Below, one piece after another: positions 37,490 to 47,966 of a stretch of 64,000 nt of DNA. The first letter of the stretch is position 1. Each line of letters starts with the position of its first letter. Location: assembly GCF_037975245.1 (NCBI RefSeq), contig NC_092579.1:29971666-30035665 (forward strand), read 5' to 3'. A program made the position numbers and the translations under genes. Below the pieces are notes generated by a model. It searched no databases. It saw only the letters and a program-made list of their open reading frames with translations, and was not told where the DNA came from. The DNA is from Apostichopus japonicus (taxonomy: Eukaryota > Echinodermata > Holothuroidea > Aspidochirotida > Stichopodidae).

Positions 37490-38980
37490 AATGTGCTTAA
37501 AAAACGAGTTTCGTTGCACATATTGAGTACCAAGGTTTGTTGCTTGGAAGTTGTAGAGGGATGTCCTAGGAACATTTTTCACGATGTTGGATGATTGGAG
37601 AGGTGTTATTTTTCAAGTAAACAACAAACAAATGACGTCACTCTTATACGGTGTATGACGATTACAACAAAGCAGTTCCTTGTCACAGCAACACGAAAAT
37701 GGCATTAAATGCATTTGAACTTATTAGAACCAAGATGTTTGTTGACAGGTATAGAGGGATGTCCTGAGATTATCTTAGGAGTTGTTGGATGCTTGGAGAG
37801 ATGTTATCTTGCGGGTAAACAACAAATTACCTCACTATGAAGTGTGGGCTAATTTAAAAATCAGCAACGACTATTCACAGCAACATGATAATAGTTTTCA
37901 AATGTTACTAAACCTATTTAGAACCAAGGTTTGATGGTTGGATGATGTGAAGAAATGTCCTTAGAATACTTGAAGAGTTGTTGAATGCTAAGGGGGGGTA
38001 ATACTTTACGAGTAAACAATAAACATATGACGTCATAGTCCATCAAGGCAGGCTTCAAAACGTGCTTAAAAAACGAGTTTCGTTGCACATATTTAGAGCC
38101 AAGGTTTGTTGGTTGGAAGTTGTAGAGGGATGTCCTGGGAACATTTTTCGCGATGTTGGATGCTTGGAGAGGTGTTATTTTTCGAGTAAACAACAAACAA
38201 ACGACGTCACTCTTGTACGGTGTACGACAATTACAACAAAGCAGTTCCTTGTCACAGCAACATGAAAATGGCATTTAAATGGTCTTGCACTTATTATAAC
38301 CTACATGCTTTTGTTGACAGTTTTACAGGGATGTCCTGAGATTATCTTAGGAGTTGTTGGATGCTTGGAGAGATGTTATCTTGTGTGTAAACAACAAATG
38401 ACCTCACTACGAAGTGTGGGCTAAATTGAAAATCAGCAACGACTATTCACAGCAACATGATCATAGGTTTTAAGTGTTACTAAACCTATTTAGAACCAAG
38501 GTTTGTTGGTTGGATGCAAGAAATGCCCTTAGAATACTTGAAGAGTTGTTGGATGCTAAAAGAGGGAATACTTTACGAGTAAACAATAAACATATGACGT
38601 CACTGTTATAGGTTGGACGACAATTAAAACTCAGGAGTTCCTTGTAAAAGCAACATGGAAACGACATAATTTAAATGTTCGTGCACTTATTTAGAAACAG
38701 GATGTGTTGGTTGAAAGTAATCGAGCGATATCAAAATGATATTTAAAGAGTTGTTGGGTGCTAGGAGAGGTGTTATTTTACGAGTAAACAATATACATAT
38801 GACGTCACTCTGATATGTTGAAAGATAATGAAAATAGAACAGTTTCTTGTCACAGCAAGATGATAAAATAATTAAACACAGTATTAAGAGCCAGGATGTG
38901 TTGGCTGAAGTAAAAGAGGAATGTTCGAAGTATATTTTAAGAGTTGTTGGATTCTTAAAGCAGTGTTATTTATCGAACCT
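37490..38980. repeat. ~190-bp monomers in ~570-bp higher-order units
   Basis: Eight monomers share the order AACCAAGGTTTGTTGGTTGG, AGAGGGATGTCCT, GTTGTTGGATGCTTGGAGAG, CGAGTAAACAACAAAC and ATGACGTCACT. Monomer starts are near 37528, 37729, 37920, 38097, 38300, 38493, 38692 and 38890. Monomers 1 and 4 (plus their leader AACGAGTTTCGTTGCACATA), 2 and 5, and 3 and 6 are closest to each other, giving a three-monomer higher-order period of about 570 bp. Most monomers carry the CRE palindrome TGACGTCA. Confidence 0.85.
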
Positions 38981-39236
38981 ACACTGGTGTTGATTTCATT
39001 TCTTTGTTTCATGACAAATAAAACATGAAATAAATGGTATCATAAAATAACAGATCTATACCAGTATGTAGTAGCTGTCGATCTATCCTTCATGGGTGCT
39101 ACGTTAATCACTTCTAGTCTAAGGCAAACTAGTAGTAGTATAGTATTGAAGTTATGTATACTTTCTTGTCACAGTAATGCTCTAACGTGAGTATTAGTAA
39201 CAGGCCTTGAAACCTTCATCGTTCGTGTACTGAATC

Positions 39237-39605
39237 ATGGAAGCACCTTCTAGGTATGAAAATTTGCCACCCTCAATACTGCTTCATATCTCGGCACATT
39301 TGACGTCGGTTTGCCAACTGTTGGCTGTAAATTTCGTTAGACTTTCAGCCCATCGTTCTCTTGTTATGCAGTACGTTATGCAGACTAATTGTAAACACGT
39401 ACCAACGTTACATACACACAGTCTGTGCATATACATCACGCCGAGCCGAGCCGAGCAGTTTCTCTATCAGCTGACATATCACATGCCATACAATAAGGAT
39501 TTTGATTGGCTCTTGACTGAAAAAATCGCTGCGTTCGGAGAAGTCCTAACAACGCAAAGCGGACTAAATGAGTCCGTCTTAAACTGCTGTTTACTCTTAA
39601 GATAA
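39237..39605 (+). other. Unassigned 122-codon open frame within the TIR element
   Basis: The frame begins MEAPSRYENLPPSILLHISAHL and continues TSVCQLLAVNFVRL. This is faintly reminiscent of an F-box helix pair (LPxxILLHI...L...LL), but there is no downstream partner domain. It may be a captured exon fragment or chance. No function is claimed. Confidence 0.2.
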
Positions 39606-39737
39606 CACTTCCCGAACCATCCAACATCGAGAATTGTAATTAGCATATGAAAACACACCATAATATGTGATCAAACCTTGGTACTAAATATGTGCAACGA
39701 CAGTGAACGATATCGAGCCTGCCCCGATGGACTAATT

Positions 39738-42060
39738 ACTGCCTTTTTTTATTAAGGAACTCACATTCTTCTTCCAATTTGAATGACAGCATCTAGCTCT
39801 CTCCTTTTCTGCTCAATCAGCATGCAATTGTAGTAGCATCCTGTACTTCTGCCCTTAATCAAAAGTACTTTTATTGCAAGTTACTTTCAGATATAACCCT
39901 TCACGGTTCAAAAGGTCTCCTGTTAGAAATAACCCTTCACAGTTCACAAGTTCTCACCTTTTAGATCTAAAGATGCAGTACTTTAAGTGGCTAGACCATG
40001 TTTCATATTGTGTGATGTGACTCCAGTCAGTCAGGAACTCTATTCCAGCTTGATCTGAAGATGTTGTAAGTGGCTAGACCATGTTTTGTGTTGTGTGATG
40101 TTACTCCAGTCAGTCAGTAACTTTATTCGGCAGTGGATAACTTTGATTTGTCCAGTGGAAAATCCTGGAAAAGTAAAGAAATTTCAGTTTCAACCCTGAT
40201 AGTTTGATAGTCTGATAGCCAAGTACTGTAACAAATTTGTGTTGAGATAATTACTAATAGTATGAAATGTTATAAAAAGGTGAAGCTAATATGTATAATC
40301 AAACCAGGTTTTGAGACTGAAGAGTTTTATTAACTTGGAGATAGTGAGCTTGGTGTCTTGGTAGCACATGCAATAAAAATACTATTTTTATGTCATAATA
40401 TTTACTCACAATACTTTTGTTAAATTTTGAAAGTAAATATTTTATCAAAATGCCACACTTTTGGACCCATAATGTATTGAATAACCCATCATGTAAGTTT
40501 CTAAGATAGTAACCATGTTTTAATTTATTTGTATCTTCACAGAGGGGCAATCCTATACTGTACAGTAGTTACTCAGATTTTGATGGCAACTAGAGTAAAG
40601 AATTTAAGTGATCACACACTGGAAGGAAAACCTGCAGATAGAAATAGATGGAAGTATGTTGAAATAAATTATTCAGAGAATGAATTGTGACTTGAATATA
40701 TGGCATATTGCAGTGATTTTTTGATGGACAGGAGAGTTTGCAGCTAATCAATTCATTTTGCTGCCATCTTAAAGTGTTTAAATGATTACCTGCTTAAATA
40801 TTGATATCATACAACATGGTGGATACCAAATCAAATTCATCAGTTGTGCTATTTTGCCTTGGTTAAATATTTTGTAAAAAGTGTGATGTTTGTTGACATA
40901 ATTTTCAAATTCATCCTCAAAGCATATAACATTGTTGAACTGATGAATTTCAAATAGACATAAAATAGCAATGAAAAATGAACTAATTGACATGATTATA
41001 GCAAAGTATGGTCTGTGAAGGGGTGTGTCTCTTGTCTCAGGACTGATAGATGGGAACCTAGGTAGACTCACAGATGGCTGGAACAGTTAAGGATCAACTT
41101 ACAAACAGTTCCAGTCTGAGACAGTGAGTATGGTTTATTATCCTTGGTCAGATTGTAGGAATGAATATCTCTGATATGGGTAGTCAGTCTGTCATTGTAC
41201 AAGCCAAGGATGAACCTTGCCATATCAGAGGCTGTAGAATGTTTGCATTTTGACAAGAGTGTCCTGTTCATCAGTAGTTTAATTCCCTAGCCTTTTGGCC
41301 ATATATTGTATGTCCAGTTAGACTTTGGCAGAAAGCTCATTTGTGGCATGATGAAAGTGGTCCTTCCAGAAATTGGTGAAGTAGAGGGGTTAGAAAGGGA
41401 TTTTCATGACATCTGTAAAAGGGCAGACTGTGTCCTATGGATATATACTTGATTTAAGTCTGCTATGAATAGAAATGATGTGTGTTTTGTGAGTCTCGAA
41501 AATTCAGGTTATGGAGAAAGGACAGACCAAGTTCAGCATTCTCTTATTAATGATAGCCTATATAAATATCAGGTACGCCTAAGCAGTTCTCACTGGTCAG
41601 AGGTTGAGCACTGGTGCATGAGTTGATGATAATTTTGGTTTGTAACCTAAAATATTCCCATCATCAACTCTCAGGCTGAATTTACTTATGTTCTTGTTTG
41701 ATGATTTGTACATCTTTGGTTGTGCCTATGTGCATGCAGGCATTTCTGATTATTTTTTTTATACAGACTATATGTTTGAGCTAACATTGGCTATGCTTGT
41801 CCAGTCAGGCTGTGAATCGGAATTCCTGTTCATGGGTCAATTATACTATCTTTCACTTGCATCATTTCAGGAAAGCAGGAATTGTTGCTTGCAGTGCTGA
41901 ACTGTTTTTATCCAAGCTTACAGTGGCTTTTCTTATTGATTAATGTTGAATGTGTTTCTGTAATTTTTTAATTTTTGTGGTTGTAATTTCATGTTTGTCC
42001 TGTAATTTTTATTTCTGTTCTCTTTCCTTTTTAGCTGTCATTTCCTTGCCCAACATGCTG
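39738..42060. other. Gene-free stretch upstream of the DIRS element
   Basis: It contains a diverged direct duplication at about 39965-40125 (GTGGCTAGACCATGTTT and ACTCCAGTCAGTCAG in both halves, ~80 bp apart). Minus-strand frames at 40778-41071 and 41068-41271 have no recognisable motif and no consistent splice pairing. Confidence 0.5.
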
Positions 42061-42076
42061 ATTTACTTCGCTCCTC

Positions 42077-42210
42077 GCTTACCTGTCTCCTCACAACCTT
42101 AGCACCTCATTCTACCGTGCCTATAAAGTCCTGGTAAATAAATAACACTGTGCGCCCTCTATGACCGGACCCCCCTTCCGGTCCCTCCTCCTTTTTCATT
42201 CTACCATTCC
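42077..42210 (+). repeat. DIRS left inverted terminal repeat
   Basis: About 134 bp nearly identical, in inverted orientation, to 48430-48561. It carries a TATA-like TATAAA at 42122-42127 and an AATAAA at 42137-42142. The inner ~20 bp has started to diverge. The segment 42061-42076 outside the shared repeat is unique to the left end and is mirrored in the internal complementary region. Confidence 0.93.
42122..42127 (+). promoter_or_regulatory. TATA-like box in the DIRS left terminus
   Basis: TATAAA within CCTATAAAGTCC, in the expected place for a promoter in the terminal repeat and about 670 bp before the first long frame. Inferred from motif and position. Confidence 0.4.
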
Positions 42211-42793
42211 AAGTGCCTACACGCATATTTTTCTTGTGGATAGTTTCCTTGGAAAATTGTCTTGGTTTTCTTCGACGATCGCCGGAAGTTTTTTAGCTTC
42301 GGATCTTTAGAAGTTTGACAGTCCTTTCCTGACCGATAAGTATCCTTTTTATCAAAAAGGGAGGGTTTTGGGGACTGTTTTCGTAGTGCGTTTCCTCCTC
42401 GGGTTGGTTTGCGGCGGGGTTAGCAGTTCCGCGAAACTGCCTAGGTTCCCGCCCTATTCCTCCCCACGCTATAGCGTGTTGTTGTTTTTGTGTTTTCTTA
42501 GCTTGTTTACTAGCTTTCTTCCCCCCAATTAGTTTCTCTCGTCCCCCTTTTGGGGATTCATATTGCTCACATATATTCACTCTTTTTCGTATGTATTTCT
42601 CGCTCTCTCATTTTTGTTTCAGCTTGCATTTTCATGTTAGGCCACCCCGTAGCGTTACCTTGTTTACCGTTGCTAGGTTACGCTACGCTCCACCTAAGCC
42701 TAATTCCCTCCCTAGTTCTCCCCTCTTACGTTAAGCTTCTATTGTTGTTCATTTACCACTAAGAAGTAATCTTCCTTAATCCGGTTATTCAGC

Positions 42794-44914
42794 ATGTCAC
42801 GCAATCCATTGAAGTGCATCAACTGCTCTATGTTTCGTCCAGGCAGAGCCTGGGACGAACACGACCTTTGTCCAAAATGCAGATCCTGCACTCGACGAGA
42901 CCCCTGCCTGGTGTGTATTAAGTTTACACCAGCTCAGTGGCAGGACATCGACCTGTGGCTTGAGGGCTTACGTAGCAAGCTCCAGGGAAGGCTGGACTCG
43001 ATCCCGAGCGCAATCGGGGCGCCGGAGGTTCCAGGAATAACGGGAGATAGAGAGGAGGAGGGAGTAGTAGAGAGAGAGGTGGAGGAGAGTGGCCAGGAGA
43101 GGGCCGAAGGAGAGAAAGAGGTAGAGAGAGAGGAAAGAGAAAGAGAAAGAATTCCCCTAACGGCCCCGGCTACGTCCGGATCAGTTACGGCCAGAGGGAA
43201 GGGCAGGAGCAAAGGCAAGGCTCCTGCCAGGAAAAGACCTCCAAAGCAGAGGCACAGCTCGGCCGGGCTGGAGACTCCGTCTCAGTCCGGGCCGCAGCTA
43301 AACAGACCCACAGAGCGCGGCCCCCCGGCCGTGGGAGGCTCGGGTCCTAAAGAGAGAGCAACCGAGGGGACGCGGAGACGGAGCCGGGCCCGTTCCAGGG
43401 AGCCGGACAGGGAGCCGGAGAGGCGGGTTCCGACGGAGATCCCGGCCCGAGAAAGTAGGGAGAGAGAGTCCTCCCGCCGACCCAGAAGGGAGAGATCGGG
43501 GTCGCATACAAGATCCCCAAGACGTAGAGAGAGGAAGAGATACTCTCCAATCTCCGACGAGTCCTCGGACTCTTCCGACGATGGATACAGAAGATCCAAG
43601 AGGAGGCGCCGGTCCCCGAGACGGCGTCAGGAAGAGGAACCAGCTTGGCTTTCCAAACTCACCGGCCTGCTACGGCCCCTGCTGGAGCAAAGGACGTCCA
43701 CGGTAGCCGACGTGGCACCGGGCCCTACCAGCCCCGTATCGACCATGGCCCCGCAACCGGCCCCGGACCCGGACGCTCTGGATTGCAGAGCGTCGGTGAA
43801 TCTTTCCGGCTTGGAGGACGAAGGGGAGCCCATAGATCCAGATCCTCTCGACTACGATCCTATGGAGGACAGCTTTGGTCACAATTACGAACCGGAGGAA
43901 GCACCCGTGACAGGAGGAGCCCTCCCACAGGAGCTAATAACACGGGCGGCAGACATATTCAGAAGACACCTGGGGTTCGAGGAACCCGAGACGCAACCGC
44001 AGAAGGCGGGCCGGGTATCAAAATTGACGGCGACCGGCGAAGCGTCATATAAGCCCAAAACTACCATACCAGTAGACGCAACCTGTTATGACAGATTTGA
44101 GGCCATTGCCAACAAGACCAAGTGGACGGCCTTCCCGGCCAGGGCAGATAGAGCGGTCAGGGTACCTGACGAGGCATGGAAGGATCTATTCAGATGCCCA
44201 ACCATTCCCCAGGAGGCCAAGGAGAGATTAAAAGCCGAACAAGGGGCCTCATCCACACACGTGTTCAAGACCCCGGACCAGAGGAAGCTAGAAGAGCTTT
44301 TGGTAGAGGTGGACATGGCAGCCCGTTCGGGCATGAAGTTCGCATCGGTACTAATGCTATCAGCCGAAGTCCTTATGCGACACCACCAACAGCCCCCTGA
44401 GGACAGCAGCCAAGTATCCAGGGACGAAGCGGGCCAGCTCCTCCTGCTGCTGGGCCCCCTCGTCAGACTCGCGTACGATCAATTTGCAAGGGTCGCTACC
44501 AGGTCCGTTAAGGCCCGTAGACAAAACATCGTCTCCGCCATCCACTGGCCTTCGACGGAGGCGAAGGACAGAATGCTGGAACTACCAATCCTCGGGGAAG
44601 ACCTTTTTGCGGGCTGCTTCCAAAAGAAACTCCAGGAAGAGGTAGCCCGAAGGGAGACTCTGGCCAAATCAGAATTCCGACCCCCACCTACCCAGAGAAC
44701 CAGACCCTTCCGCCCGAGGGAGAGCAGAGCACCTAGGGGAACGAGAGCAGCACCCGCCAAATCTATGAGCAGAGGAGCTCTCAGAGGCCGAAGCCGGGGG
44801 GCAGCCTTCCGTCCAACCCGCCCCTGGGCCCCCAGAGGAGGCAGAGGCTCCACGTCGACCAGACGGGACAGTGACCGCTCCTCCAATCGACCAGCGTTCG
44901 CCGCCCAGCCCTAG
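42794..44914 (+). CDS. DIRS ORF1, gag-like protein (706 aa)
   Basis: First long frame of the retrotransposon. The N-terminus has a cysteine cluster (Cys8, 11, 26, 29, 32, 38, 41) resembling a zinc-binding ribbon. A long Glu/Arg- then Arg/Ser-rich low-complexity region follows (about residues 75-280), then a more ordered helical region (about 380-620) and an Arg/Gly/Pro-rich tail. This layout is typical of the ill-conserved first ORF of DIRS elements, thought to package the RNA. It ends in TAG at 44912-44914, and the next frame continues in the same register with no further stop, so readthrough could make a fusion. Confidence 0.85.
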   Translation: MSRNPLKCINCSMFRPGRAWDEHDLCPKCRSCTRRDPCLVCIKFTPAQWQDIDLWLEGLRSKLQGRLDSIPSAIGAPEVPGITGDREEEGVVEREVEESGQERAEGEKEVEREERERERIPLTAPATSGSVTARGKGRSKGKAPARKRPPKQRHSSAGLETPSQSGPQLNRPTERGPPAVGGSGPKERATEGTRRRSRARSREPDREPERRVPTEIPARESRERESSRRPRRERSGSHTRSPRRRERKRYSPISDESSDSSDDGYRRSKRRRRSPRRRQEEEPAWLSKLTGLLRPLLEQRTSTVADVAPGPTSPVSTMAPQPAPDPDALDCRASVNLSGLEDEGEPIDPDPLDYDPMEDSFGHNYEPEEAPVTGGALPQELITRAADIFRRHLGFEEPETQPQKAGRVSKLTATGEASYKPKTTIPVDATCYDRFEAIANKTKWTAFPARADRAVRVPDEAWKDLFRCPTIPQEAKERLKAEQGASSTHVFKTPDQRKLEELLVEVDMAARSGMKFASVLMLSAEVLMRHHQQPPEDSSQVSRDEAGQLLLLLGPLVRLAYDQFARVATRSVKARRQNIVSAIHWPSTEAKDRMLELPILGEDLFAGCFQKKLQEEVARRETLAKSEFRPPPTQRTRPFRPRESRAPRGTRAAPAKSMSRGALRGRSRGAAFRPTRPWAPRGGRGSTSTRRDSDRSSNRPAFAAQP

Positions 44915-46276
44915 GGGTGCCCACCTCACCGCGGCCATTCCGCCGGTGGGGGGAGACTAACAAACTTCTCCCAGCAATGGGAATTTATTGGCGGGGACAA
45001 GTGGGTGTTGGACACAGTCAAACACGGGTACAAAATAGAATTCTCCTCCAGCCCACCTTTCGGGGGCGGAGGAAGGCAGACACTCACACCCACGGACCCC
45101 GTCAAACGCTTAGCCCTAGAAGGGGAAATTCTGGCCCTGCTGGCCAAGCAGGCAATTACAAGAGTTCCGGAAGAGACGGGACCACTCTTCCGGTCCTCCT
45201 TTTTTCTGACCAAAAAACGGGACGGCACCTGGCGTCCCATTCTAAACCTAAAACCCCTGAACACAAAACACATCAGACCAAAACACTTCCGTATGGAGAC
45301 CTTAAACTTAATATTACCCCTACTCAGAAAGGGCATGTGGGCGGCGACCGTAGACTTACGGGACGCCTACCTGCACATCTTGATACACAAAGAACACCGA
45401 CGATTCCTAGCGTTCCGGTACGCAGAACAAGACTACCAGTTCCGGGCGCTCCCATTCGGCCTAGCCACGGCTCCCAGAACCTTCACGAGAGTCGCGGGAG
45501 CAGTAGTCGCCTACCTCAGAAAAAGAGGGGTCACCCTCTACGTATATCTAGACGACTGGTTGGTAGTAGGGAACAGTCTATCGGAAACAACCAACAACGT
45601 CCACAAAACGCTCCAGACCCTTCAAGAACTGGGCTGGATCGTGAACCAGAAGAAATCACGGCTATCACCCTCCCAGACGATCCAGTTCCTCGGGGCCATA
45701 CTGGACTTCACCACCGGGGTAGCCCGACCCTCAGAAGAAAGAGTCGCGGCAGTCAAGGCGACCACACAACAGATCTTGGCACACCGGGGGTCACCAACGG
45801 GGACATGGCTCCGGGCCCTGGGACTCATGGCCAGCCTCGTCGATATAGTGAGACTGTGCAGGCTACACATGCGACCTCTGCAACTGCACCTGCTGAGGTC
45901 CGCAGACCCTACAGACCCAGACAAAACAACGCTCATCTACAGGTCAGAGGAGGTCACACAACACTTTCGATGGTGGCTCGACCCAAACAACGGGAGTTCA
46001 GGGGTACCCTTTGCGATACAGCTACCAATGACATCGATAACGACGGACGCGTCACTGTCCGGATGGGGAGCTCACTGGAGCAATCGCACAGCATGGGGGA
46101 CGTGGTCCCAAACAGAAACATCTCTCCACATCAACATCCTGGAGATGATGGCGGTCAAAAGAGCCCTGGAAGCTTTCAACGACCACGTACAGGGAACGAT
46201 AACCACAATTTTCACCGACAACACGACAGTGGTGGCCTACATCAATCGGCAGGGGGGCACCCGCTCAGAGAGACTG
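44915..46276 (+). CDS. DIRS ORF2 first part: reverse transcriptase and RNase H
   Basis: Open in the same frame as ORF1 right after its TAG; there is no ATG near the beginning, and the first possible alternative start is GTG at 45005 (residue 1 below). RT features are KRDGTWRPILNLKPLN (71-86), DLRDAYLHI with a catalytic Asp (117-125), LPFGLATAPRTF and the YLDD box at 45545-45556 (from residue 181). RNase H follows, with TDAS (Asp348), Glu380 in LEMMAVKRAL and TDNTTVVAYIN (Asp405). Homology leaves this frame at about 46274-46277 and resumes one base further on, in the frame annotated at 46277-46973. This is most simply a one-base loss. Confidence 0.93.
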
Positions 46277-47875
46277 CCGACTCGCGTGGGAGGTGATAAC
46301 AGCGGCCGAGGACTCCGGCACGATCCTAAGGGCTTCCCACATCGCAGGCAAGCTCAACGTGATGGCGGACGCCCTATCCAGGGGGCATATAGACCCCAAC
46401 GAATGGTCTCTGGAACAGGAGACTTGCGACAGAATCTTTTCGATCTTCGGCAGGCCCACGATAGACCTGTTCGCAACACACAAGAACAACAAACTCCAGA
46501 CCTTCTGTTCCAGACGATTCCACCCCCTGGCCTACCACACGGACGCAATGTCCCTCTCCTGGGACCACATGGATGCGTACATCTTCCCGCCGCTATGTAT
46601 GATCGGACAAGTCCTCAGGAAAATTCGGAACTCCAAGGGCAGGTTCACACTAATAGCCCCGTTCTGGCCTCGCAGACCCTGGTTCGCCGAGATCCCCCAA
46701 CTCCTCATGGACGTCCCAGTGAGTCTACCGGACAAGCCCCACCTACTGTCCCAGAGACAGGGAACTCTCTCCCACCCAGACATCAAGGGGTTACAATTAG
46801 TTGCCTGGAGGCTGTCCGGTCTTCCCTACGACAGAGAGGCTTTTCAGAAGCAGCTGCCGCGATGGCAGCCGACGCTAGAAGGGGAACGACCGCAGCGACT
46901 TACGATTCCCGTCTGCGGAAGTTCGACCAATGGTGCCGACCGAGACAGATACTGCTGCCTGCTGCCTCTGTGACACAGATAGCCGAGTTCCTCCTCTCAC
47001 TCTTCGGAGAAGGGAAACAAGTCTCCACTATCAGGAATTACAGGTCGGCCATCGCTGCCATCCACCAGGGCTTCCCAGATGGCTCCACACTGAGCAATAA
47101 CCCGTACATTGCACAACTCATCAAAGGCATGGCGAATCGTCGCCCACAGATCAGACGGCTGGCCCCCTCCTGGGGACTCTCAGCAGTGTTACATGCCCTG
47201 GCAGGACCACCATACGAACCAATGACTAACGCCTCCCTGGCTGCCCTCACAAAAAAGACACTCTTCCTCGTCGCAGTTGCGTCAGCAAGAAGGAGGAGTT
47301 GCCTCCACGCCCTATCCACCAAGCAGAATCACATCAGATTTGAGGGCCACGGGGTGAGGATGGTTCCAGACCCGTCATTCATTGCAAAGAACCAGACCTT
47401 GACCTTCTTGCCAGGAGACATTTTCATCCCGGAAATTAAGACCATGTCATCAGTAGCCGAGGACAAACGATGGTGTCCAGTCAGGGCACTGAAGTGGTAC
47501 CTGAACAAGACAGAGAAGTTAAGACAATCAACTTCTCTCTTCATCATACCACGACCACCCTACGCAGCGGCCTCCAAAGACACTCTATCCAGGTGGCTAG
47601 TAGAGATCATACGCCCGTTCACATCGGGGACCTCCCGACCAAGGGCTCACGACGTCAGAGGGGTCGCGGCCTCTACAGCCCTATTCGCCGGCATCCCGGT
47701 AGAGGACATACTCAAAGCAGCAGCGTGGAAAACTCCAACTACGTTCGTCGCCTGCTACTTGACCGACACTTTACACGCCGAAGCGGCATTTGGTAGCGCG
47801 GTGATGCGAGGTCCGGTGGGTAACAGGTCCCACCCCTCGGGCCTCCCACCATCGGGCAGTGCCACTCGGTGCTAA
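46274..47875 (+). CDS. DIRS tyrosine recombinase
   Basis: The frame is open from the RT part through to TAA at 47873-47875, making one 956-codon frame from 45005. Real recombinase homology begins around SCLEAVRSSLRQRGFSEAAA (about 46800). A SAM-like N-terminal DNA-binding region (TYDSRLRKFDQWC, then STIRNYRSAIAAIHQGF) and the catalytic domain follow. Candidate catalytic residues are Arg in ASARRRSC (47288-47296), His and Arg of HDVR (47648-47659) and the Tyr of CYL (47756-47758). The enzyme would insert circular DNA copies without target duplication. The 46277-46800 stretch of this frame has no homology and overlaps the other frame. The natural start is unclear. The stop codon lies inside the internal complementary region. 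Confidence 0.93.
   Translation: MPTRVGGDNSGRGLRHDPKGFPHRRQAQRDGGRPIQGAYRPQRMVSGTGDLRQNLFDLRQAHDRPVRNTQEQQTPDLLFQTIPPPGLPHGRNVPLLGPHGCVHLPAAMYDRTSPQENSELQGQVHTNSPVLASQTLVRRDPPTPHGRPSESTGQAPPTVPETGNSLPPRHQGVTISCLEAVRSSLRQRGFSEAAAAMAADARRGTTAATYDSRLRKFDQWCRPRQILLPAASVTQIAEFLLSLFGEGKQVSTIRNYRSAIAAIHQGFPDGSTLSNNPYIAQLIKGMANRRPQIRRLAPSWGLSAVLHALAGPPYEPMTNASLAALTKKTLFLVAVASARRRSCLHALSTKQNHIRFEGHGVRMVPDPSFIAKNQTLTFLPGDIFIPEIKTMSSVAEDKRWCPVRALKWYLNKTEKLRQSTSLFIIPRPPYAAASKDTLSRWLVEIIRPFTSGTSRPRAHDVRGVAASTALFAGIPVEDILKAAAWKTPTTFVACYLTDTLHAEAAFGSAVMRGPVGNRSHPSGLPPSGSATRC
46277..46973 (+). pseudogene. RNase H C-terminus and downstream domain, shifted frame
   Basis: In frame 3 the sequence reads AWEVITAAEDSG, then HIAGKLNVMADALSR, supplying the last RNase H Asp (codon 46368-46370). 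It is followed by the DIRS-typical block FGRPTIDLFATHKNNKL and FPPLCMIGQVLRKIR...PFWPRRPWF. This should continue the RT/RNase H polypeptide but is offset from it. The post-RNase H region is where DIRS elements carry a methyltransferase-like domain; I cannot confirm catalytic residues. The frame ends at TGA 46971-46973 and overlaps the recombinase frame. Confidence 0.8.
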
Positions 47876-47966
47876 GGTTGTGAGGAGACAGGTAAGCGAG
47901 GAGCGAAGTAAATATTCCAAAACTTACTGGTTTGGATATTTACGAGTGACGAGCTTACCTGTCTCC
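47868..47966. repeat. DIRS internal complementary region
   Basis: 47868-47913 is the reverse complement of the left end (42061-42106). 47914-47966 is the reverse complement of the right end (48548-48600). In the accepted DIRS replication model this template aligns both cDNA ends so that a closed circle can be made. Confidence 0.95.

Larger units (their letters stand above)
37465..39737. mobile_element. TIR-bounded element carrying ~190-bp monomers
   Basis: The left end TTAGTCCATCGGGGCAGGC (about 37468) has its inverted counterpart at about 39717-39735. A second inverted block (GTTGCACATATT...TACCAAGGTTTG) lies just inside each end. If the TA flanking GTCCATCGGGG is the target duplication, the element would be mariner-like, but TTA/TAA ends leave this open. 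The inside is a tandem array (37490-38980) followed by about 750 bp with one unassigned open frame. No transposase is seen. Confidence 0.7.

Noticed and set aside
40778-41271. Two adjacent minus-strand frames of 97 and 67 codons
   Set aside because: Considered as a possible membrane-protein exon pair, but there is no motif I recognise, and in-frame stops surround them.
44917-46296. 459-codon frame overlapping the RT region
   Set aside because: An out-of-frame shadow of the GC-rich RT coding sequence. RT and RNase H motifs are in frame 2.
42934-47547. Many minus-strand frames opposite the DIRS ORFs
   Set aside because: Antisense shadows of GC-rich coding sequence with low-complexity Ser/Pro/Arg content and no homology.
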